Assembly: GCA_022539475.1 (NCBI GenBank)
Contig: VCMS01000020.1
Span: 124,001-188,000 of the forward strand
DNA length: 64,000 nucleotides
DNA from: Gracilaria domingensis
Taxonomy: Eukaryota; Rhodophyta; Florideophyceae; Gracilariales; Gracilariaceae
Direction: 5' to 3'
Each line of letters starts with the position of its first letter. The first letter of the stretch is position 1. Of the stretch, positions 19,346 to 30,471 are shown piece after piece. A program made the translations under genes and the position numbers. The notes beneath the pieces were generated by a model, which searched no databases, was not told where the DNA came from, and saw nothing but the letters and a program-made list of their open reading frames with translations.

Positions 19346-21696
19346 AGGAGTTTGGGATAGAATGGACATCCTCTGCTCCCTATACACCACAGCAAAATGG
19401 CGTGGCAGAACGACTGAACAGAACACTTCTAGATATGGTTCGGTCAATGCTGTGCCACGCAGGGCTCCCACCTAAGTTCTGGGGGGAGGCTTTGATGACC
19501 GCAGTTATGTTACGGAACCACACTGGGACCGACAAAAATGCGGGGAAGACACCGATCGAGATCCTGACAGGACGAAAGCCGTATGTTGGCCACTTCAGGA
19601 TATTTGGATGCGAAGTTTGGTGGCACAGCCCGAAGAGGTCGAAGCTGGAACCCAAGGCCACAAGAGGAATTTTGATGAGCTGCTTACCTCATCGGAACTA
19701 CAGGGTGTACGAAGTTGGCACGGGGAGAATACTGAAGGTACGACACGTCATCATTAATGAAACGAAGTTCCCCGGACGTGAACTGTTTCGAATTCGCCCT
19801 ACAGCTGGAGTCCTTACGTGGTCTGGAAGCAGCAAGGAAGCCCCAAACACCGACGGAGTTTTGGAAGTGATGGATCATGAAGAACTTCATTCTGATGTAC
19901 AATCCCTAGAAGGAGTAGGTACTCCTGGATCGGGGATGGATACGCCGCAGTATGTGTCTGAGAATGAAGTTCACGAGGAGTCGAACGACAAACAGAGTGT
20001 GCATGGTACGGAACCCCGACAGCTCACGGAATCTGAACTAGAGTTTGTGACTCACTATCCCATTCGTAGGTACCCGGAGCGCGAACGAAAACCACCTAGA
20101 CGTTATGAGGCTTCGAAAGTGGCTCTGACTCAAGACAGAGTGCAAGAACAGTCGGAAACTGTACCGGTTACAGTACAGGAGGCACTCCGTTCAGACGACT
20201 CTTCGCAGTGGCGAGCAGCGATCAATGCCGAGTTAGAGACTCTCAGGCAGATTGGAACATGGGAAAGGGTTACGCTACCACCTGGTGCAAAAGTCATACA
20301 ATCCAAGTTCGTGTTTGCCAAGAAGATACTTGCCGACGGATCACATGACAAGTTCAAAGCACGATTGGTGGCAAAGGGTGGCCAGCAAGGGCAAATCAAT
20401 GACCTGTTCGCACCGGTTGTTGACTTTGAATGTGTGAGAACAATCTTGGTCCTCGCTGTGAAACATGGATATGTCGTCCACCAGATGGATGTCAAATCCG
20501 CCTTTCTCAATGGGAAACTGGACCAGGATGAACCTATCTACATGCTACCGCCGAAAGGAATCGACCTTGGGTTGCAGGACGGAGAAGCACTGAAACTCCG
20601 GCGGTCGCTTTATGGGCTGAAGAATTCTAATCGCGTATGGGCTCAGACTTGGAAGGCGGCACTGAATCGTATTGGTTTCGCAGCTACACGCTCCGATGAA
20701 TGCATCTACATAAAGACTGCCTCATGGGGATTGACAATACTTGCGGTGTATGTTGATGATGTGTTAGTGGTGGCGAAGAACAACAATTCAGTGTCACTCG
20801 CGAAGGAAGAACTGCAGTCTGTGTTTGTGATGACGGATCTTGGAGAAGTACGATCGTTTTTGGGAGTTCAATTTCAGCGTACTCACTATGGCATTGCCTT
20901 AAAGCAGTCTAGATTTACTGAGAAGCTGCTACGCGAGACTGGAATGTCGGACGCTAGGCCAGTCACGACACCCATGGTACCTGCTGGAGCTGCGATTGAT
21001 CCACAACCCCTTTCAGATGAGAACCAGACACGCTACCGCGAAAAAGTCGGCTCACTACTGTACCTTTCCTCCCGTACCCGTCCAGATATATCCATTGCAG
21101 TCAATGTCCTCAGTCGCAAGCCACTCTGTGCAACAAGTGAAGACCTTGTGGCTGTGAAGAGGGTTCTGAGATACTTGCGCGGTTCGTCCTCGTTGGGCGT
21201 TCCGTATCGTTCGCAATCTGATGAACTGGTACTTAGTGCATACTGAGACAGTGACTGGGCTCGGGAATCTTCTGATAGGAAGTCTGTAACTGGCTTTGCG
21301 ATTTTTCTCGGGGACGGTTTGGTGTCATGGCGTACGATGAAGCAGAAGAGCATTGCCTTGTCCACCTCCGAGTCTGAATTTATCGCGCTTTCTGAGCGTG
21401 TGAGGCACATCACTTGGATGAGAGGACTGCTGCAGGAACTAGGGATTGAGCAGAAGAACGCGACGGTTATCAATGAAGACGACTCTGGGGCAATCCACTG
21501 GTCGAATGGTGAGCGAAGAGCGAAACATGTTGATATGCGACTCTACTTTGTAATGGATGCAGTAAAACGGGGAGAAGTCAAGGTAGTGCATTGCAGCACG
21601 TACGTGATGATTGCTGACATTTTGACAAAGCCGTTGCGACAGGGAAGGTTTTTGCAGCTAAGAAGTCTTCTTGGACTTCAAGAATGTGACAATTAA
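19336..21696 (+). pseudogene. pol: CopA integrase C-part, RT and RNase H
   Basis: It begins within the integrase core at SAPYTPQQNGVAERLNRTL, holding only the third catalytic acid (E). Then come the copia RT blocks: RAAINAELETLRQIGTWE, KSKFVFAKK-like FVFAKKILADG, VHQMDVKSAFLNG, SLYGLKNSNRVWAQ and AVYVDDVLVVA (active-site YVDD intact), and GSLLYLSSRTRPDI. RNase H follows, with TGA at 21244-21246 in AY-stop-DSDWA, then KSIALSTSESEFIALSE and HVDMRLYFV, to the end at 21694-21696. Apart from this stop the 3' half is intact. The polypurine tract AAGGGGGAAA precedes the 3' LTR. Confidence 0.92.
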
Positions 21697-21704
21697 GGGG
21701 GAAA

Positions 21705-21977
21705 TGATAGGATAACTTGGTACTATTGAATTGTCAAGTCTTGACGTAAGTACTGAATTGTAGAGGAACACGTCATCTGTAACCTCTAGATATTTATGTT
21801 GGACGTGTGATTTTGAATTGTAGTTTATGAAGCTCCCTGTGATAAGCTTCTTGTTGACAGTACTGGTTTTAACAGGGTTTTACGGTACAACATTTCACGA
21901 TATAAGAGCCCATGTCCGGGCAACACTGAAGTAAACTCGGGCAACTATCCGACTGCTTCTCCATATCCGACTGAACA
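21705..21977 (+). repeat. CopA 3' LTR
   Basis: 273 bp, matches 17841-18119. Followed by the GAGCG target duplication at 21978-21982. Confidence 0.94.
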
Positions 21978-21982
21978 GAGCG

Positions 21983-23230
21983 TACCCGAAAAGGAAGGGT
22001 TTGCCATTGTCGAAGCGATGTGTAGGCTGGATTATCTGGTCATGGGGAGAGAAGTTTCTATATTCACCGATCATGCGAATCTGGTATATCTTTATGACCC
22101 CTACGACAGGAACCCAGGCATTTCACGGCATACAGCCAGTAAGTTGATGAGATGGGCTTTAAAGCTTAGCGCTTTTAGATATGTCATCGAGCACTTACCT
22201 GGGGAAAGAAATGTCTGGGCCGACATGCTAACTCGCTGGGCGGTGAAGGCGAATACAGCTCTGAAGGCAGCCAGCATTCGTAGACTCAGAACGCTTTTAC
22301 TAGCTCCTGTGAATCCAGGCCACGATCCCAAGCTGGATTGGCCCTCTCTGGATGCCATCATTGCATCTCAGGAGAAGAAGAGAACGAAGCCAAATAGTGC
22401 GTTCTCGGAGACAGAGAAAGGCTGGATGAATGACAAGGGCATCGTTTGAATTCCACAGGAGGACAGAAGACTGCAACTACGAATTTTGATCGCCGCACAC
22501 ACTGGTATGAGAGGGCACCGTAGCTGGCGTGTCACGAAGGCCCCCGTAGAGGCTCATTTTTTCTGGCAATCGATGAAGACGGACGTGGAGAACTTTGTGC
22601 AATCTTGCCTTCACTGTTTGTGCACTGATCCAGGCAAAATCGTTCCAAGACCTCTCGGCCATGCGTTGCATGCGGATAGGCCTAATGAGATGCTACACTT
22701 TGACTTTTGTTATTTTTCAAAGGCCGAAGACGGCTACCGCTACTTGCTAATATTGAAGGACGATCACAGTGGTTACTTGTGGTTAACGGCTACGAAGGAG
22801 GCAACTGCAGAAGTAACCGCTAAAGTACTGATTCGATGGTTCGCAGCGTTCGGAGTAGTACAGCAGTGGGTGTCAGACAGAGGCTCTCATTTTCAAAATG
22901 AACTCATCAAGTTTCTTCGAGAGCAGCTGACGTCGTCACATCATTTCACGTTGGCATATTTCCCATGGTGTAATGGCACTGTAGAGGTGGTATGTCGGGA
23001 GTTACTACGCGCTACGAGAGCTCCTTTGTCAGAATTTCAACTTCCGCAGAAGTGCTGCCCAAGCGTATTACCCATCGTCCAGTCGGTGTTGGATAATTCC
23101 GTTCTGGGTAGATTGGGAAACAGATTTCTCCTCACTGCATTTACGGGGCTTTCTCAGAACACACCACTCACGGCAATCAAACGCTGAAATCATGATTTCG
23201 TGAAAGTTCTATGTATTAATGCTGTGCGTC
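21983..23230 (+). pseudogene. pol: GypB RNase H (3' part) and integrase core
   Basis: The frame picks up exactly after the CopA duplication with PEKEGFAIVEAMCRLDYLVMG, then HANLVYLYDPYDRNPGIS and GERNVWADMLTRWAV, as in GypD. After a stop near 22449 the integrase reads LIAAHTGMRGHRS, CLHCLCTD (zinc), LHFDFCYFSKAEDGY (first Asp), VQQWVSDRGSHFQNE (second Asp) and PWCNGTVEVVCREL (Glu). The catalytic triad is retained but several stops are present. The sequence is cut at 23230 within a segment equal to GypD VFDLAEIRDAQ by MITE2. Confidence 0.88.
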
Positions 23231-23776
23231 AGGCCCGTATTTGTGACTAACTTTTTGAGCAAGTCCAAAAGTCAAAGTCACTCAAAATAATTCGTAATGA
23301 GTCACATTTAGTCACGATTTCCTTGGTTCTTTCTCTAAGTGCGTTTGCTTAGAAATTAAATTGCGCTGCTCTTGGTCGGAGATATATAAGTATGTATGTC
23401 AATTTGCTTAGGCTCAAACAAGGTATATTCGTTCTAAAGAATGTTATTATCAAACTTCAAGTTTTAGAAAAGTTTTTAAAAATGAGCAAAACATTGAAAG
23501 AAACAGCAAAATCAATCAAACAAAGGGATATCTTAACAAATTGATAACTATGTTTACTACATATAGTCAAAAATAAACTTAAGACTTAATTTGAAAACCA
23601 TTTAGGCCACTATATTACACACGTGTAGGAAAATTAGTGGTTATGAATGTGACACTTATGTTAGTGGCCACGTGTACTGCAAATGACTAAGTGTGACTGG
23701 AACTTTATTGCATTTGCAGTTCAGTCAGTCACTAGTCAACATTTTTATCCAGTCAGTCAGTCACAAATACGGGCCT
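23231..23776. mobile_element. MITE2: 546-bp non-coding TIR element
   Basis: Terminal inverted repeats AGGCCCGTATTTGTGACT and inverse, AT-rich core, no coding frame. Flanked by GTC on both sides (23228-23230, 23777-23779). It lies inside the GypB integrase. It matches MITE1 in opposite orientation, with many point differences. Its terminal AGGCCCGT equals that of HarbA, so it may be moved by a Harbinger-type transposase. Confidence 0.85.
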
Positions 23777-23950
23777 GTCCTTTAGAATGACCACAACTGT
23801 GCACCAAATGTAGCTGAGATACAAGCCCAGACCACAGTAGCGCTTTTGTCTCATTAGGAACCAGAGGGTCAAAGCTGAGCAGACAGCCTTAACGAAAGAA
23901 TACACTAGCAGCCAACGAAAACGTTTTTCGAGCCCTACTGCGCATAGGGC
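23777..23950 (+). pseudogene. GypB integrase C-terminal remnant
   Basis: Weak protein-level similarity to the GypD stretch after MITE2: EIQAQTTVALLSH against DVQSALECMHKDVALRAS. Stops are frequent. This is read from position and faint match only. It ends at TTAA (23951-23954), where PbA begins. Confidence 0.4.
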
Positions 23951-23954
23951 TTAA

Positions 23955-24102
23955 CCCCATGCGCGAAAGGTGAGGAAAATCCTCACCTTTTTTTCAGGGT
24001 GAGTTCGGGTGAATTGGTCCCATTTCACCCTGCGAGGGTGAAGTGGGACCAAAACAGGGTGAGCTCACCTGGCTTTGGGTGAGCTCACCCAAATCATCAC
24101 CC
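23955..24102 (+). repeat. PbA left terminal inverted repeat
   Basis: 148 bp, built of repeated GGTGAG/CTCACC units in both orientations. It includes a 9-bp-arm palindrome (AAGGTGAGG...CCTCACCTT) near the end and two GGTGAGCTCACC palindromes further in. Confidence 0.9.
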
Positions 24103-24632
24103 GAGACCTTCGTCACTTTCACCAATGTGAAACTATATTGCTTCACCTCTCTCCTGTTTTGCCCATACCCTCCCCTCCGTTATCTTCTGCGTCGTCTTCC
24201 CCCCTACGCCGCTGTCTCCCTGCGTCAACGTCTGCACTGCCTGCGCCGGTTTTCGTTCTTTTGTTCCGGCCATCGTCGTTTGCTGTCTCTCCTTTGACTC
24301 CTCACGTTTACAGTTTCATTTCAAAAATCTTTCTCACAATTTGCACCTAGCCCCCCCCATTGTCCCCTTTCAACTGTTCTCAATCGCTTCGCAACCATCA
24401 AACAGGCTCTTTTCACACGCCTCTGCAGTTATCTGTTTTTGTTTGCTTTGCAGCATGTTACTGCATCTCAGATTCCTCGAAGGTTCTTCACACCGGCTTT
24501 CGTCATCAAAAATGAGTACTATCTCCCACACCCCACAGTTGCCGTGCTATCTAGATTTTGCTCTCGCCGCTATTGTTCACTCCTTTGACTTCACAGTAAA
24601 TCTGTTTCTAATTCTCGTATAACATACAATCT

Positions 24633-25008
24633 TTACGCGTTTCGTTCTTGGAGCTCTTGTAGCGCTTCTTGCGGTATTTGTGCGCGGACCAGGACTCGAG
24701 TGGCATGCCACTTTTCCAAACAGTTTGAGCAAACAGCCTGCCTACACACAGAACACCACTGTCTCGGTCGTGCTCCTCCTTTCTTTCGTAGAACTTTACC
24801 GCCTTTATGTATGGTGTGACTGTAGGAACAAAGAGAACAGTATGCATCCTTCCACTTTACCCTTTCGTGTAGATCAAGACGGGTCATTCTTCGCTTTCTG
24901 TCTTCACCTCTGTTGTACATCGCAACAACATTACGCTTGTACAGTGGCTCGAATGTTCCTTCAGTGTTACCGGATCCAACTCGATTGGAGCTCGCGCACG
25001 TTCCACCC
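24633..25008 (-). CDS. Probable 3' exon of PbA transposase: Cys/His-rich tail
   Basis: In a different frame from the long ORF the minus strand encodes RMTRLDLHERVKWKDAYCSLC, then a run with CSVCRQAVCSNC and EKWH, i.e. CxxC...CxxC...CxxC...H. This is the spacing of the cysteine-rich domain at the end of piggyBac transposases, which binds the terminal repeats. A donor GTAAGG (near 25130) and an acceptor TTCGCAG (near 25010) would join it to the long frame by removing roughly 110-120 bases. The exon limits are inferred. Confidence 0.55.
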
Positions 25009-28000
25009 TGCGAACTCAACCTGTACGCCATCTGACGATATTCCTTCGCAAGTTGCCTCGCGTAGTCGGCAAATGACACACACTGATACATCGTGGCGAA
25101 GTTCTCTGTACCCCTTACCTTCCTTTCTGCCATCAAACGAAGCAGGTAGTTTTCCTCTTCCTTTCGCTAGAGAAAGACGATGCACAATAGCTGCATTGTT
25201 AACCTGTGCGAAGAGAAGTCGTCCAATGATGCTCACGATAGGGTTCTCAGAAGAATTAGTTCGACAGAGAGTAGTCATTGCTCTACTAAACTCATCGACT
25301 CCCCCTTTCACATAGTTCCAATACACGAAGGCTGTCGGTCGAATCATTCGTGCCGGAGGCAAAGGGCCCATTTTGTAGACAAGCTGCCGATATGCATGGC
25401 TCAAGCTGTAGTAGCAAGCGTAAGAATGGAGATCTGCGGCTTGAGAGGATTTCAGCAAAGAATCGTACTCCACAGGAATGTTCATAGAGTCCTTCCCGAC
25501 CCATTTAAACGCTGATTCTTGAACTGCGGTCAACATCATACAGTATGCTCTCTTAATGTTTTCTGAGAAGCGTAGCATAATTGCGTATATGATCCTTCCC
25601 GTCCCACAATTGCTACCCATAGACACAACAAATAGAACGTTCGGTACACCCAAGGAGATGCAGTGGTGCAAACACTGCAATCGGTATGGCGATGTTGGTA
25701 CCATTGAATGAAAAAGATGGATCGAGCTCTCACTTGCACCAATGTTGCCAATCGAACTGAGCGCTGAGTACTTATCTCTAATTTTGTTAGCTTCTTCAAT
25801 TGTCCTCACGCTGGTCATCGTTTTGACCTCCACACTCCAAACAGTATGCTGCTTTGCATCGTTCTCCAGAACAAGGACAGCATCAGGGGTGTCAGACACC
25901 ATGCGCTCCGTTGTTGGAGAAATAAGTCCAACTTTGCGAATATATTGGAGACTGTATTTCTCCGGACTTAGTGATCGACCTTCTGTGCCGTGTAAGTGTC
26001 CATCGATAACTTCATGTTTGTCAAAGAATGCGGGTAGCGCGTTCAACACTTGTTGCTCGTTAAAATTACCTTCCTTCATCCCGGGAGTGCTTACGAGCGG
26101 TTTCATTACCCAATTGTTTAGCGAAACCTTGTACATGTTTTGCAGAAAGCTTTTATTCAGTAGTTCTTCTCTCTGTTCTTCGGTAATGGTAGCAGCTGGC
26201 ATGGGACCCAAAGTAGTTCGACCATGGGTGACATCGTCTCTAAGTCTCAAAAGACGTTCAATGAGCTGGGATTTGCGCAATGCTTGAGATTGTCGATGGC
26301 CAACTGCCTGTAATGCCGCAAGAATCTCATTCTTGTTTGTAGAATTGATGGTCTCAACATCCGCAGTAAGAACCAAAGAGAGCGCTTCATTTGCGTTTTC
26401 ATGACGTGGAGAAGTAGTTTTGTTCATGTTAAGTACTCTGAATATTCTGTTGCAGCTGTCCGTCAGTATTTGCTTTGTTTCCTCTTTGCTTGTGGGATAT
26501 GATACAGTGTGGCGTCCGACAAACGTTCCCTTCAGGATCAATGCCATCGCTTCCATCTTATCATTATGATCAATCGATAACTGTTTTATGAAACCATACG
26601 TCGTACGCGAAGTAAATTGAAACGCTCGTGCTAGAAACCATCCTGGGTCTTCAGATTGAAGTAGAGTAATTTGACGCACGTGTGAGAGTGCCTGATCACA
26701 CTTGACTTGAGGAAGAAATACGCCGATACTGTCTTCGTGATGGTGCTTCTCATTCTGTCTTTGACTTCTTGATCTATCAAATATGACCTGAAACCTGCCC
26801 TTCTCCATTGCGATTCTGAAGTTCTTATATCCCGTCTTTGGTATCAATGTGAACTTGGTGGCCTTGAACATTCGTTCGTTGTTGTGGTATATGGCCGCGA
26901 TACGCGCACTGAAACTTTCTCTATATACAGCCGCTTCAACCCACCGCCCCGAAGGTGTCTTTGGTTTTCTACGCGCGCTATATATAGCCCTACATCCTTT
27001 CTCAGTGACGACCATGCCCTTGTGCCGTTTACGAATAGCACCATCTCCAAAGACAAACGGGTAGTCAAGACTACGTTTGTGAGTCCCGATTCCGGTGGCT
27101 CCTAGACGATCATTGATGTAGTCAATCGTCTCTCTGCCATTGTAGCCTCTGTCTGATGCGAATATTGAGTCGGTCATAGGACGCACTGGTCCAGCGGTTG
27201 GTACGCCTTGAACAAGTCTGATTATTCTTTCCCAAACATCAGTGATAGTTTCCCTTGGCCTTGAATAATGACTGGCAAGAAAGAAGGGATTTAACGCAGA
27301 ACACAGCGCATTATTCACAGGCCCCATTGCCTTTTGAGGATTGTTGATATGGCTCAAAGTGGTTAGTTCAGCAACGGCTCTTGATCTCAGCCTCTGATGG
27401 TCATCGTCAAAGGAAAATATTGTTACCCCAGGAACAAACAAGTACATTCTATTGATAGCAGCCAGTTCGTCCTCCAATTCCGTTATAAGGGCATAAGCCC
27501 TGGATGGAAAATTCGACCAACCGCTCCCGGAACGTTCTACTCTGCTCCTTCTGGAAGGAGTGCAGGAAAGGGCAGACCAAATTTCTGAGTACCTTTTGTA
27601 CGAGATCCCAATCTGAAAGAAGAACTCTTGGTTTTGTTTCGAGGTAATGGTACCAACTGAGCATGAATACGACGCCGCGAGCACGTGCAAGATTATAACT
27701 CCTTTCATTTCAAAGTGGTTTGTTGGAATCTCACCACGAGCTAGAAGGACTCTGTTTGCGTTTTCGGTCAGTTTCGACAATACGTATTCAGGTAAAAAAA
27801 CATTGAAGACTGACAGTCGAGAAAGGTTGGTGCCTGTTACTACTTCCGTACCCCGTCGTTGATCTTGAACTTCACGAACTACATTGTGCAGTATTTGATT
27901 TGCTTCCGACACAAAGCGCCTTCCCAACTCAGAATTAATATTGTCAATATCAATACTGAGCTTCTGAAACGGCGATCCATAGTCCCATTCTGTTAATCCT

Positions 28001-28581
28001 CCTTCCCTATCTTTCTGTTCTCGTTGTAACGCAGTATGCATCCCATACAATTTGTTCTCTTCGCTCTCTGTGGAATCATCGTTGCTTTCCAGAATATTCT
28101 CTACCCCATCGACAAAAAGAGAAGACCATACATCTTCAACGGCTATACTTCGTGCCTCATCTATGTTTGAAATCCACTGAGAACCGTGGCCCGTGCACTC
28201 TCCCAGATTGTGGTCCTCGAAAAGGTCCCTCACTTCGCCATCCGAAATCCAGAGTTCGCAGTCACTCAAGTTGCTTGACGCTTGTTCACTGTACGACTGA
28301 TTACTGCCTGAACCATTGTCAATGGTTTCACTACCGATATCCGAAGGCCTGTACGAAGAATCACTTTCATCTCTCGGTTTAGTACTGCCATTTTGATCCA
28401 TATCCGTGTCTGATGGATTTGTCGTATGTTTGCTGGGACTTTTGGGATTGGCTTCCATGAGATTAGCTCGGGAAGGATCGTTCTCGTCTCCATAATACTC
28501 CATTATACTGTCATCCTGAGATAACAATTTTGCTTCAATTTGGTTACTTCGCAGTGCGCATTTTCTACCACTCTCGTACAT
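24966..28581 (-). CDS. PbA transposase-like protein with PD-(D/E)XK nuclease-like domain
   Basis: 1204 residues in the long frame. Residues 1-180 are acidic, Ser/Asn-rich and probably disordered. Near residue 391 FSFDDDHQRLRSRAV and near 475 ASDRGYNGRETIDYI give two Asp-centred blocks like the first two acids of a DDE transposase, followed by GIGTHKRSL. A later region (about 830-1010) has VLNALPAFFDKHEV, DTPDAVLVL near 899 and WSVEVKTM near 915, then YRLQCLHHCISLGVPNVLFVV. This is the D...ExK plus helix layout of PD-(D/E)XK nucleases of the YqaJ sort. A splice donor GTAAGG near 25130 probably ends the exon, giving a Cys-rich tail from 24633. Read as a transposase with an added nuclease. The third DDE acid was not placed. 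Confidence 0.6.
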
Positions 28582-29503
28582 GACAAGCTGCCTGTGTCAG
28601 AAAAAAATGGTTGTTAAACAATTGAACACGGGTCAATCGGTCGGTAATGATGGTAACAGAGATAAACGGCGACGACGACCTACAGAGAACGGATAAGTGT
28701 GTACCCGTTTATGATATTGGCAGTCCTAGCTTTGCGGGAGGAGAGGGACCAAGAGGTTTCGCCGTTATTACGAGACGAATAAAGGAGGCAATCAAAGTGA
28801 GTTATAATAGCGTGACAAGAAATCCTTCAAGCCCTGGTATTCAGAGCTTTGAAGATAAGAACGGGCAGTGTCGGTAGTGGCGGAAAGAGAGGCTTGCCAA
28901 ACGTACCATCTGCTCTGGACCGCAAAAGGAGCAGGAAGAAGAGAAGGTCCCACGACGCAAGGAAGGATACACTGGTGAGAAAGCATAGAAAGAGGCAAAC
29001 GGAAGGCAGCTTGAGAGGGCCGGTAGTACTTCCAAATTGGTTCGCGACAGTTCAGTGCAAAAGACGAGCCTTATCTCGGAGAGCAGCCAGTACGTGCAAC
29101 CGACAAGGGAAAGTCGGAAGCAGAACTACTAGTTCCAGGTGTTTTTTTGACGAAAAAGTTTAGCAGTGGAAGGAAGAGTTAAGAATGGGTTGATAGCAGA
29201 TGGTTGAACGAAGAAACATCGAAGGCGTGCCCCACAGTTTGTGTAAGAAACGGACCGAAACAGAAGGTTACGGAGTATAAAACGATGAGTGCTGTTGGTG
29301 ATTAGCAAGAGAAAGCGATGAAACTAAGCAGCGGTGGCACCGTGATAGGCTAGTGGTGGGCAGTGTGCGTGGTGAGAGCACTGAAGAAAGGCAGACGTTG
29401 AAACACCGCCAAGGCATGAAGCGTGTATGAAGAGCGAAGGGCGAACGGAGACGGCGACGTTGACAAAAAGCTTCAATGAAACGGTAGCGTCGACCAAGAG
29501 TGC

Positions 29504-29651
29504 GGGTGAGGATTTGGTGAGTGCACCCAAAAGTAGGTGAGCTCACCTTACACGGGTCCCACCTCACCCTGGCTGGGTGAAATGGGACCAACTCACCCAA
29601 ATTCACCCAGGGAAAAAGGTGAGGATTTTCCCTCACCTTACAAGCATGGGG
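29504..29651 (-). repeat. PbA right terminal inverted repeat
   Basis: Inverse of 23955-24102 with scattered differences. It shows the same nested GGTGAG units, with one GGTGAGCTCACC palindrome near 29537. Confidence 0.9.
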
Positions 29652-29655
29652 ATAA

Positions 29656-29903
29656 AGGGCCATTGCAGCTCGAAGCGGAAGAATGGCGAAAGCGAGAAAG
29701 AAACCAAGTAGGGAAGTAAAGCTTCCGGAGCGTACTGTTTCCGAAACCTCTGGAAGCAATATAAAGAGCAACGGGCTTACGGTAAATGAGACTGACAAAG
29801 AAGCCTGTGATACAAGAAGCAGGAGTCGCATCGCGATCAACAACAGCACTGATTTTGAGCCTAGGTCGCGCGCACTCTCACACAGCTGCACGGGCATGAT
29901 AAT
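29656..29903 (+). pseudogene. Possible last GypB remnant between PbA and GypC
   Basis: The plus frame ARKKPSREVKLPERTVSE and later SRIAINNSTDFEP align loosely, in order and spacing, with the GypD integrase tail (RTRKPSLKWMGPYRV ... KMFRNKDFQVP). If right, PbA inserted into GypB, and GypC lies at its far end. The similarity is faint, so this is tentative. Confidence 0.35.
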
Positions 29904-30443
29904 TGTGGTGGCGTTTCTTGGGGTGGGGTCCCGCTGTTGCCGGGATACACCCAAGCCGATTTTTTTTCTATCTCCCGAGCGATCTCGAGATCTCGGGAGA
30001 TAAAGCCGCATGGACGCCTCCTTCCACCACCGCCGTGCAACCACCCGCGACGCTGCCCCCGCTGCACGGCCTCCACCGTCGCTATCATGAGTACCCGCCG
30101 CGGCGCGGTTCCCGTCTGCGCTCGCTGCCGATGGTGTCTTCGTTGCCGCTGTCGCTGTTGTTGCTTGCCGCCGCTCCCGCCGCGAATTGATCGTTTGTTG
30201 GAGTTGCCGCGCGTTACTGTGCGGCTCCGTCTGCGCCTATTGCCGCGCGTTCTATTGCGTCCGAAAAGGTCGTTACTGTGTACGTCATTGAAAGGGACAG
30301 CTCCGGCTGCACGTGATTATTATGGCCGCCTCTGTGCGTTTGCATCGATGCTATCAATGATGCGCGCTACTGCCGCCCCACGAGGAGCACTGTCAACGCT
30401 GAGGAGCGCGTCAAGCGAGACGGAAACGCCAGGCAGTTCGTTC
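29904..30443 (+). repeat. GypC 5' LTR
   Basis: 540 bp, starts TGTGGTGG, GC-rich in its second half. It carries a hairpin near 29967-30002 that is extended here by an 8-bp palindromic insertion relative to the 3' copy. The apparent long Arg/Cys-rich ORFs within it are by-products of GC-rich repeats. Confidence 0.93.
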
Positions 30444-30471
30444 AAAGTTCGGGTTACTACGAAACGCTGTC

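Larger units (their letters stand above)
17841..21977 (+). mobile_element. CopA: Ty1/copia LTR retrotransposon, internally deleted
   Basis: LTRs 17841-18119 and 21705-21977, ends TGATAGG...GAACA. Target-site duplication GAGCG on both sides (17836-17840 and 21978-21982). It interrupts GypB RNase H, and removing the element and one GAGCG restores the match to GypD. Gene order gag, integrase, RT, RNase H is copia-type. Two internal deletions remove most of the protease and most of the integrase core, so it cannot move by itself. LTRs differ at about six bases plus two indels (7 bp and 1 bp). Confidence 0.95.
23955..29651 (-). mobile_element. PbA: piggyBac-like DNA transposon with long TIRs
   Basis: 148-bp terminal inverted repeats (23955-24102 and 29504-29651), ends CCCCATGC...GCATGGGG. 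Left flank TTAA (23951-23954), right flank ATAA (29652-29655), one base from the TTAA duplication expected for piggyBac. It carries one long minus-strand gene of 1204 codons plus a probable 3' exon ending in a Cys/His cluster like piggyBac C-termini. Intervening 24103-24620 and 28600-29503 hold no convincing gene and may be 3' and 5' untranslated or promoter sequence. Family assignment rests on TSD, Cys-rich tail and D-containing motifs together. Confidence 0.7.

Noticed and set aside
24043-24622. ORFs of 84-93 codons inside the left part of PbA
   Set aside because: They overlap the TIR or C/T-rich sequence and lack any motif.
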